From assembly GCA_013398055.1 (NCBI GenBank), contig VZRS01004516.1:124001-188000 (forward strand): DNA of 64,000 bases, given 5' to 3'. A model generated the notes under the pieces. The model was not told the origin of the DNA, ran no database searches, and saw nothing but the letters and a program-made list of their open reading frames with translations. The stretch is from Ifrita kowaldi (Eukaryota; Chordata; Aves; Passeriformes; Cinclosomatidae). Position numbers and translations under genes: made by a program. This document shows, piece by piece, positions 23,401 to 32,731 of this stretch; positions within the stretch are counted from its first letter, which is position 1, and every line of letters begins with the position of its first letter.

Positions 23401-25892
23401 CCTTTGCAATGTATTTTGTTCCTGAGAGCAAAGCTGTGCTTAGTCTCTGGTATGAGTTTAGTGTGAATTAATTTTAAGTAGGTTGCTGAGCAAATCTTAG
23501 GACAGGTTTGCAGTCAAAATCCTCCCAGGTTAGATATGAATGTGAGCCCATGGAGATGTGTAAATTCAGATCTACTTCCTACTCTTACACGTAAGAGAAG
23601 ACTGTCAGAACAGGAAAATGCCCAGAGCTCCTGGGAAAGGCTGGGCTGATTCTCAAAGCATGTGAGAGACTCCAGGGTGAAACAAAATACTGGGTTCAGA
23701 TTGCTCCCTCTTTGCTTTGTGGGGGGAAAAAACTGCCAAGTACATTTAGGTCTCATTCATCATTTAACCTTCACCTGCAGGATGTGGGATTTGAAACACA
23801 TGAGAAATTTATGTTCTTGAAAATACCAACATCCTTAGAACCTGGGGCGGGGTGGAAATCAAGCAAATTCAGTGAATCCAGACCAGTGGTAGGTATTTTT
23901 AGTGAAAATATTGCAATTTTACTTGGAATAAGCATCTCCTCTAAAATAACTTAAATCCCAGACATGCATTTCTGCTTCTCTTTAGCAAGCAGACGCTGCT
24001 GCCAGGGCAGGAGGGCTCGAGCTGGCTCCATTCCCCAGGCCATGGCATTTCCTACACCCTCCAGGTGCCCAGCCCTGCCTGGCAGTGGCACTTGGATTGC
24101 AGCTGCTGGCCGCTGCCACTGCCCTGTGCGTGGCAGGTGGATATTTCACATTAAAAATAAAAATATTTTTAAAAAGCAGGCGTATCAGGTGTCCGTGGCA
24201 ATGTCACTGTTTTTCCCTGCTTAGCTCCACCCTTGGCATCCCTTGGGCAGCTCCTCCCAGGCTTGCCTGCTCCTGCTGTGCTTTCCCGGGAGCACCAGTG
24301 ACCTCAGCAGCTGCTGCTGCCCGGGAGCAAGTGTGCTGTGGTTTTCTGTCTGGATTTGGGGATTTTTCTGTCTTGTAAATGAGCAGAAGTGCTTTAATTC
24401 TTAAGTACCGGCCTAGCTGTGGTGCAGCAAAGAGTATTTGTAGGTGACCTCAGCAGAGAGTCCCAGCATGGCTGCACCCAGGGAGTGACATCAGTGCTGC
24501 ACAGCCAGACAGTTTGGCTCCACAAGGCAGAGCCACTTGCACTGGGCAGAGCTGAGCTCTTTTATTCAGCCTGCTCCGAGCTGAGACAGGGTGATTCCTG
24601 GGGAATGAGCTGCCTTGTGCTTTGCAGAGCTCCAGAGTTAGCACACTGATCGAAATAACCACATTCTGGTAGGATGGTGGTGGCCCTTTAGCACAGCAGA
24701 GATCAGTACTGTGTGATGATGAAGCCCTGCAAACTGCTCTGGTGCGTGAGCTCAAACAACAGGCCTGGAATAAACTCTAAACCCTGGCAGAAAGCAGGCA
24801 GGGAGCTGAGCAGGAGCCGTTCAGCTTGAGCAATGCTGTTTGCTGCAGTGTTCACAAAATACAGAGAGCTTAAAGGCAAAAGGGTGCTTCATGTACAGTG
24901 CTATTTAATAAATGAAACCTGCAAATGTTCTTCACATTAACTGAGTTGCAGTTCATGCAGAATTGCTGTTCACACAAATCTTCCCTGTGTGCTGCAGTGA
25001 GGCTTTGGTCAGTACTGCTGACTCTGATGACTTTTCTTGCCCAGGGTGGAAGCAAACCTGGCAGCTTTTTGTTTGCACTTCATCCCAGCAGTCTCACCTG
25101 TGTTCCCAGACTGTGAAAGCAGATAGAGTCACCGGTTTGCCCCTTGCAGGCAGGATGCAGTGACGGCTTCTGGGATGTTCCAAACCCATTTTGGCAATGC
25201 TGCCTGCATGTTCCATTTCGATAGCTGACGTATTTTCCTGCCTTTGCACGTTGTTAGCAACAGTGGTGTTATTTATGCCATTTGATGGAGTGTGTGGTTT
25301 AAGCATGACACCGTGGCCCTGCCAGATAAACACTGAGTGTTGCTTGTGAGCCCTCAGCTAGCAGTTCCAGCTGTCCCCTTTGCAGAGGGTTTTTTTTTAA
25401 ACAAAGCCCAAACGGATGCAAAGTGATAAATACAGTGCTGTTCTAGTAAAATGTGAGCTACTGCCTTGGAAGAGATTCCCTCCTCTTTCTTCTTCTAAGG
25501 ACAGAAAAGCACACTCTCTCAATATTTTTTCACTGCATTCTGTGCATCTGATTTAATGTGTCGGTTGGTGTAAGTAGAAATGTTTGTTAATTGCTCATTT
25601 TTAAAATATCTGTACTATTGAAGCCATGCAGTAAAGCAGGTTACTGTTCTATGCATATCTAGTTCATAGGCACAGAAGAGAGTGATAAACTTTTAGTGTT
25701 AACGATTTATTTCATTTTGGGGAAACAAGAAATATCATTTAGGAAATTCCATGAGAGATGGCAGAGTGCGTATCTTCTGCAGTATTCTGCGTTCATACAG
25801 AATGGTGGTTGTCCTTTAAAAAATTGAAAAGCTCAGTGCAGAGGAAATACTCTGAGATTATCTCCATGTTTACACCACTACATTCCTACCTG
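17471..25892. other. Intergenic region between RAB43 promoter and GP9 3' end
   Basis: About 8.4 kb of non-coding DNA. Open frames are short and appear on both strands without splice-site support or recognisable domains. A promoter-like TATA motif at 22428 is listed separately. I see no other gene. Confidence 0.5.
22428..22435 (+). promoter_or_regulatory. TATA-like box in promoter-like context
   Basis: TATAAATA on the plus strand, preceded by a locally GC-richer stretch with a CACGTCA motif at 22391 that resembles half of a cAMP response element. No recognisable exon follows, so this may be a lineage-specific non-coding promoter or chance. Confidence 0.2.
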
Positions 25893-25898
25893 TTTATT
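25893..25898 (-). terminator. GP9: Candidate GP9 poly(A) signal
   Basis: The first canonical AATAAA on the minus strand after the GP9 stop, about 230 bases downstream. A short 3' UTR of this size suits the gene. Use in vivo is not shown by sequence alone. Confidence 0.45.
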
Positions 25899-26128
25899 TG
25901 AAATTCTCTCCTGCAGAGGTTATTAATGTAGAATAAAGATGGAGAAATGAGGTGCGTTCCTGCTCAGGGGATCCAAATGACCACACAGATGTGAAGACAC
26001 AGTTTTGCTTTGAGACCCGGACTTTGAGCCTTTGTAGCACCAACTATTCAAACCAGCGTAACCAGTGCAGTTGCTTTTTTGCTGCAGAGGAGTTTGATGT
26101 TCCTGCCAGGCTGGTGGCAGGGAACAGC

Positions 26129-26731
26129 TCACAGAGTCTTGCGGGTTTTGGAGATGTGCCTCCTCAGCCGCCGGCTCCCGAGCGTGAGCTGGCACACCAG
26201 CTTCTTGGAGAATTTCAGAGCCAGCGCTACTAAAATAAGGGTAATTATCCCTCCAGCAGTTAAAATGAGGTCTCGCCAGAAGAACTGAAGACACTTGGTG
26301 GGGAGAAGCGTGGTACAACCCCCCAGCTCATTCCCGGTCAGCTGCCCCAGGGGCTTCATCCTCAGGTGAGCGGGGCTGGCGCACCTGAGCCGGGCGAGCG
26401 CGGGCGCGGAGAAATCCTCCAGCCAGAGCTTGAGGTACAGGATGCGACAGTCGCAGTGCCAGGGGTTATCCCCGAGCTCCAGCTCCTGCAGGTGGCCCAG
26501 GCTGTCCAGGGCCCCTGCGGGGACGGAGGCCAGGCTGTTGTTGTGCAGGTGCAGGCTGCGGGTCAGGCGGGGCAGGGCGGGCAGCGAGCGCAGCCCCCGA
26601 GAGCCGCAGTCCACGCGTGTCCCCCGCGCCTCCCCCAGGGATGTGCAGCTGCAGGGGGATGGACACTCCTCAGCCAGGAGCCCCGGGAGCAGCAGCCACA
26701 GGGCACAGCCCAGCACGGCCAGCAGCTCCAT
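26129..26731 (-). CDS. GP9: Platelet glycoprotein IX (GP9)
   Basis: Subunit of the GPIb-IX-V receptor that binds von Willebrand factor on platelets (thrombocytes in birds). The 200-residue protein shows: signal peptide 1-20; N-terminal cysteine cap starting CPSPCSC (23-29); a leucine-rich repeat around LHLHNNSLASVPAGALDSL with an N-glycosylation sequon at N64; C-terminal cap NPWHCDC (89-95) with later cysteines near 117 and 139; a transmembrane helix at about 154-173; and a basic tail. LxLWLED and RCASP match GP9 better than GP1BB. All coding sequence is in one exon, as in human. The ATG at 26731 is chosen because it opens the signal peptide and sits six bases inside a splice acceptor (CTGTGCAG); an in-frame ATG at 26812 lies upstream of that acceptor. 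The tail (about 27 residues) is much longer than the human one. Confidence 0.95.
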   Translation of the reverse strand: MELLAVLGCALWLLLPGLLAEECPSPCSCTSLGEARGTRVDCGSRGLRSLPALPRLTRSLHLHNNSLASVPAGALDSLGHLQELELGDNPWHCDCRILYLKLWLEDFSAPALARLRCASPAHLRMKPLGQLTGNELGGCTTLLPTKCLQFFWRDLILTAGGIITLILVALALKFSKKLVCQLTLGSRRLRRHISKTRKTL

Positions 26732-26737
26732 CGCCAG

Positions 26738-27450
26738 CTGCACAGACAGCAAAAGAACACAAAAGTGAGGCTCGTTACCCTCGTGGGACCGCAGCAGCCA
26801 TTGCTTCCCCAAGTTTAGGTGATGGGAATAAAGTCTTTAGTTTTCCGTACTCTCCCTGACTTCAGCGCAAACGCTGAAGACAGAGCTCAGTGTTTCTTCC
26901 CCTTCCTCTCTGGTTCATAGCTTTCCCTTCATAATTGTACAAAAAATATTAATTATCGAAATTCGGGGACAGAATGTCACCGGGAGATGGCAGGAAAAAC
27001 CAGTTTCGTTTCAGGCAAAGGCTTTTCTTCCCTTTCCGTGTCTTCATAGGTCTAATGTTAGAATTGTGTGTTGAAATCAGCTTTCAAAATTAAGCTTAAG
27101 GGATTGAATAATTGTAAATGTCTGAAAATCTTCTTTCTCTCTAAGCTGAAATACTCATCTTAACCACCTCCTGTGTCTTTGTCAGTGAATTATTCTGAGT
27201 ATCTTTGCTCTGAATCCAGATACTCATCTGTGATTTTTCAAGAAATCTACTGGAGCTTTTTTCCCCAAAGTAAACATCTTAAAAGGACAGACTATGTCAT
27301 CTGACTAAAAAAAGTTAAGTGATATTTATGGAAAAGGTGATGTCTTCTGATTTAATATAGAAACAGCAAGAAACCCAAACTCAAACAAAAACAAGAACTG
27401 TGGCAAAAATGCAGAAGGGAGGGTTGGGGAGGTGCCTGGCTGACACTTAC
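26738..27450 (-). other. GP9: Inferred 5' UTR intron of GP9
   Basis: Bounded by a strong acceptor (TTCTTTTGCTGTCTGTGCAG) just before the start codon and a strong donor (ACAGG/GTAAGTG) at 27450. GP9 is known to have non-coding sequence upstream of a single coding exon, so an intron here is expected. The pairing of these two sites is inferred. Confidence 0.55.
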
Positions 27451-27530
27451 CCTGTTTGATCCCTCTTGATCCCTGTCCCTGAGCTTGGTGAAGTGCTGGA
27501 GCGTGGATGGCAGTGCAGGCTGGCTGCTCC
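27451..27530 (-). promoter_or_regulatory. GP9: Putative GP9 non-coding first exon and core promoter
   Basis: The donor AACAGG/GTAAGTG at 27451/27450 is a close consensus match. Upstream on the minus strand there is no TATA box, but an ETS-type AGGAAGTG lies at 27542-27549 (plus-strand reading) and a GATA core at 27581-27584. ETS plus GATA elements are the established regulatory pair of megakaryocyte genes, including human GP9. The exon's upstream boundary is only approximate. Confidence 0.4.
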
Positions 27531-28613
27531 AAGAGTCACCAAGGAAGTGTGGCAGGGAAGATGAGCTTTTTCCTGTGTGGGATAGGACAGCATCCCAGAG
27601 GAAGCTGCTGTTTGTGGTTGTGCCATGGCAGAAAGTGCTCGGGGCGGGCCTTGTGTTTGCTGCAGACAAGAGGAAATGCTTTGGGAATTATGGTTTATTC
27701 CTAATGTAGTTTTTCCTATTGCATCTGACAGTATCTGGAAAATCTCATCTGAAATTTAGTGGGATTTTTTTTCCTCAGCTGTAAAAATCTCCAGGTATAG
27801 AAGTTAGTTTGGGCCTGAGCTGCTGACAAGCACAAGCCTCAGCGGATGAGGCAGCTGAAGTCAGCCTGTGAAATTGAGTTTTTCTGTATTAGCCAGCCAG
27901 GTTTGTTTAATATCTGCCTTCTCGCTGCTTAAATGAAACCTGTTCAGGCCAGTTCTGTGTAGTGCTCTTTTGGGGACAGGCTTGGAGCTGTGTTCTGCTT
28001 TTGGAAACGAAGCCCGGGTGAGGTTCTGATGTTGCAGATGTGCAGCAGAGCTGTGTTTCTGAGCTGTCCTTTCTTTGTGACACGGTGTTCCTGGGAGGAC
28101 AGGAAGTTTCTGATGTATAAATTGTTCTGATAGCAACTCTTGTTGTCTAATTCTTACTTATTTTTAAAGAGCTTTTCTTTATTAGGTCTAATGAGTTACC
28201 AGGAGCTTCCTTAAGAAAATGCCTGTGTGTATCTCTGCTCTGTAGCATTTGAAAAGGCAATTCAGACAGTGCCAGGGGGAAAAGACAAAAGTACTTCAAA
28301 CCCCGTTTGAATGCTGATCTTTTCTGTGAGCTGAGGAGAGCGATTCCTCCCTTGCTGAAGGGAGTGGCTCATCTGCCTGTCAGATGCTGAATGGCTGGAC
28401 CTTGGAGTGGACTGCTGATAACAGGAAGATCCTTCCATCTCAGGGATTGTTTCACTGCTTTTGGAAAGTACATGCTGAGGCCATGGATTTCAGGAATGTC
28501 TGTCTGCCCCTGTGCCCACACGATCTGTGCCTTGTGTCTCGAGGAACGCTGCCACACGGGATCAAAACCTCCCTGTTACACAATGAAATCAAATGCTGTG
28601 TCCTTTTGCAGGA

Positions 28614-28774
28614 CAGAGAGGGGCACAGAGCCTCCAGTTTGCCCAGCCCAGGACCGTGTGAATCCAAATTGACCCCGAATATTTTCATTACCAGGCTCAA
28701 AACCCTCCAAGTTCCATAAAACACGAACATGTGCTTTTAGCCATCTGATTTAGACTGATCACTTAATACACACA
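28614..28774 (+). repeat. Inverted duplication, left arm (161 bp)
   Basis: The reverse complement of this segment matches 30411-30571 over 161 ungapped bases with 6 mismatches by hand alignment (about 96% identity). Similarity stops sharply at both ends. I do not recognise the sequence as a known avian repeat, and no clear target-site duplication flanks it. Confidence 0.95.
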
Positions 28775-30410
28775 GGCACTGAATGTCTGGAATCCCCTGG
28801 AACCCACACTCACGTTCTGTGCTCTGCTCACAATGCTGGTCCCACGTTTCTCCAGGTTTTTCACCTCTGCTGGTGGCAGAGGTGGCTGCTCATGCTGAGC
28901 CCCCAGACCTGTCCCACACGATGGTCAGTGCTCCAGCTCCCTGTGGAGGGGAGGATGTGCAGGGAATATCTGGCAGAAGCACCAGGCATTTGCCTTTATG
29001 ATTTTAGGACTATAGCTTTTTGTAGGCCAAATGAGGATTCTTCATTTAAGAGGATTTATTAAGACCCAATTTGGAAAAAAAAAATTAGTTATAGTCTGCT
29101 ATAATCTTGTTAGGGTATGAAAGTATTTTTTTCCACTTCCACAAATGCAGAGAATCCATTTGAAGTTTTTGTGAATGGGAGAGACTCTGTCTCCTCTCAG
29201 TGGAGAGGGATTTCTGGACACTCCTGTTTCCCAAACAGCCCCTCTCTCCTCACCTCACCCCCTGAAAGCTCCTTTCTCTGGATTCGCTTTCTTCGGAGGC
29301 CTTGGCTTTTCCAGTGAGTTCTGTGGGGGCCGTGCCTGCTGAATCAGGGAGGAAAAGGGCTGAGGGGAGATTACTGCTTTCCTTGTGGTTAAGAATAAAA
29401 GCTGCAAGTTGGAGATAAATGTGCAGATCAAACGCGTGACCTGCTGAGAGCAAATTCAGGCAGAAGATGCCGTTATCTTTTCTAGTCACTTTTAAGGAGT
29501 TACAGTCATTTATTGCTGTCAGTGACCTGTTCTTGACCTAGAAAGGCAGAAGTTTTCTCAAGCACCGTTTCCATCTCCAATGCAGAAAAAACTGGCCTCC
29601 TCACACTGTCAATGGACAGCAGAAGTGCTCCTCATTTAAAATCTCTCACCTTGATTCAGTCTGTTCTTTTGTAGTTTCAAAGAGGTTGGTGAGAGCAGGC
29701 TAACCAAAATAGATCTTTGTATTTGGATTTGAGTCACTCACTGGTAATTAATGAATTACACAAATGAGTGAGAAGAGGGATAAAAAAAGATCAATCATGA
29801 AATTCATTCTCACATCAAGGAGTATTGCTGGCAGAAAGAAATTAAAGAAAAACTGTGATTTCTCTCAAATCAGGGGTTATTGTTGCTCAAGAGCCAAAAT
29901 ATTCCTTTTACCTACTTCACTCTGCAGACCTGGCTGTCAAAGCCTTCTGAGTATTTACACACAGGAGGACTCAGAATTTCCTCCTGTCCATATTCTTTCC
30001 TGCTGCTCATTTTTCATGGTTTTGCCTAATGTAGTTTTGCCTCTGTCAAATCAAAAATCCCATTTCCTCAGATTATTCCACAGGCAGATAAAGTCTCGTC
30101 ATTTAGGAAATTCTTCTCCTAAACTGTGCTCCACCCATTTTATCAAGAAATTCTCTCTCCTCCCGCCTGTTCTCGTGAAGAACTTCCTCCTCTTTGCCGT
30201 TTTCCGCACTCAGAGGTGCACCCGGTGATTGCTTATTTTCCCACTAGGTGTCATCCAAGTTATTTCGTTCTTAAATGCTGAGCATCCGCCGAATCACCCC
30301 TTAAGCTGTAATTTCTCAATTCAAAAGAACCGCCCGAAAAAACCCGAAATGTTGTGTTAGGTTATTATTTTCCATTGTCTCCAAGATACAAATATATCCG
30401 AGGTACACAA

Positions 30411-30571
30411 TGTGTGTATTAAGTGATCTGTCTAAATCAGATGGCTAAAAGCACATGTTCGTGTTTTATGGAACTCGGAGGGTTTTAAGCCTGGTAATGA
30501 AAATATTCGGGGTAAATTTGGATTCACAGGGTCCTGGGCTGGGCAAACGGGAGGCTCTGTGCCCCTCTCTG
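30411..30571 (-). repeat. Inverted duplication, right arm (161 bp)
   Basis: Partner of 28614-28774 in opposite orientation, separated by a 1636-bp spacer. Ungapped, with 6 differences. The outer ends read CAGAGAG and CTCTCTG. The pair could fold into a long hairpin in single-stranded DNA or RNA. Confidence 0.95.
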
Positions 30572-32718
30572 CCTTGCTCGCTTTGCTCTAAAGGAAAGCA
30601 GCTCTTTTTCTAGCTCTTTATGCACAGTCACTGCCATTAAAAATACAATACAGTGCTCCAGTCAGACACAACACAACACTGCATTTATGGGAATGTTTTA
30701 TTTAGGAGCGGGATTGAGCTTTCAGAGCAAATCTCCTGCTCCGTATTTTCCATGCGTGCCTTTTATATTAAATTAAATTGCAATATTCACTCTGGAAACA
30801 CCTGTGAATGGTGCTGATGGAGGTTCAGTGCTTGGACCAGAATAAAGATAGTCCAAAACAGCCCCTCCTCTCCTTGTATAAATGGTTGGATGTGGTATCT
30901 TCAGTCCCTGATCGTTTCACTGCTCCCATCCAGCTGTTTGGGTCATTGTTTGTTGAGTTCCCAGCGTGACAAAGAGCTATCCATGAATGCACCTTGTTCC
31001 AACGCTCTGCCAGCTGCTCAGGCAAGCCTGCTAAAGGTATTTAAGCATCTTTACCAATTTATTGCATAACAGCTGTAGTAGGATTGTGAAATGCATGAGA
31101 TTATTCAGCACTGAGTGTTGTGGTGCTGTCCTCGTTTGAGTGTGGTGACAAAAAAAAATCAGCCTTCAACCCCTTTAGGTAAAGCTCTGCTACTTTCTGC
31201 TTGAAGAGCTGGAAATGTAGAAGGCAGGGCATTGAACCCTATGGCCACACTGAACAGTTGTTCTTGGAAAGATCAATTAGAAATTAATTAGCGCCTGATG
31301 TAAAGGCCCACATTGGGAAAGCCCAGGTGCCGAGTTCACCATGGGAACTCGCTGTAGAATTTCCCTCACTGTCCATAGCTGATAAAATGGTTATTTTTAT
31401 AGTGTCCTTTACAAAGCTGTGGCTTCATGGGTTTTGAAATAAACCAGCAGACTCTGGATATCTATCCAGTGGTGAATTAGCTTTCCCCAGTGAGAGCAGC
31501 TCCAGTCCCATTGCTCCTGCCCCACCAAAGCTGTATCTACACTCTGTCTGTGGGGGCCCACCCTTGCAGATGTGCCCAGGTGTTTGCTGCGCACAGTGAA
31601 CTGCAGGAGAGTTTGCCCAGACCCCTGATCACACAGGGAGAGCCCCAGAAAGTCACTGCAGGCAGATCTAATCCCGTTCTGCTGAATTCCTGCTGCCCAG
31701 CCCCCGGGCTGTCGGGGATGCCCAGCCCAGCTGCCCCTTTTCACCCATGAGGAGATGCCAGAGTGCAGAGCTGTCGTGGGGCTGGGAGGACAGTCCTGAG
31801 CAATCCCCAGCTCTGCAACCACACAGAGTTTGCTGCAGGATGTGAGATAACATTATTGCCAACCCCAGTTTTCAGTTCTTGCACTGCATCCTCAAAACCA
31901 TGAGATTTGCATTTCAAAGCAATGTAGGATATTTAATTTTTTCCTTTTTTCTTTTGATGGGCTTGATATTTTGAGCCATTAAAGTTCACATTTGGCCAAG
32001 TCCTGCTCCTGGTCCTTAAGGCTACGGATTGCTAATGAAAGTTGATCGTGTGCCTTGGGTTCTGAAGGAAATGCTTTATATAGTGTGACCTGTGATAAAA
32101 TCTCCAGAGCTGAAAATGCTGCTGTGCTAATCCTATTATTTCCTATCAGTGCATGCTGATATACAAACAGTTTGGAGAGTCAGTTTTATCAAGCTGGCAG
32201 CTGAATTAATCACATGGTCACTTTCAGCAGGGTATAAATAAGCAGCAGTTCCTCTGAGGAGAATTGTACATTCATTAAAAGGTGCTGCAAGCCTCTTCCT
32301 GCATTATCTAATTATCTCTTTGCCCTCATTTGGCATCTCCAGCCCAGTGTTGCTGACTGTACTCAGGGAAACTTCCTGCATTCAGTGGAGATGGTTGGAG
32401 GTTATTTACAATTTATTTCCTCATCAGGTTTGATAAATCCTGGTGGTTTGATGCTGTCCTGCAGTGCCACTCGTGGTGGCATTCTCTCCACGCTGACAGG
32501 CACAGCACAGCCACAGAATCTCTGTCTCTAACGGGGGAACCAGAGCCTGGAATGAGAGCAAAGTTCTCTGTCCTCTCTACTCAGCTGCTCTCCCTATGCA
32601 CGGCTCTGAAATCACTCAGTGTTTGCCCCTTCCTTGGCTGTTTCTGCACCCTCAGCTGCTCCAGCTACAGGACAGGGCTCAGGGTTTATGACTACAGAAA
32701 ATCTGTCAGCTTTACCTT

Positions 32719-32731
32719 TTTTTTTTTTTTT
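32719..32731. repeat. Poly(T) tract
   Basis: Homopolymer T run within a T-rich segment. It is not attached to a recognisable retroposon body. Confidence 0.7.

Noticed and set aside
26366..26818. Plus-strand 150-codon frame across GP9
   Set aside because: Antisense shadow of the GC-rich GP9 coding exon; no domain or splice support.
28606..30579. hAT-type DNA transposon based on CAG...CTG ends of the inverted repeats
   Set aside because: The eight bases flanking each end do not match as a target-site duplication and no transposase is recognisable; kept only as an open possibility in the findings.
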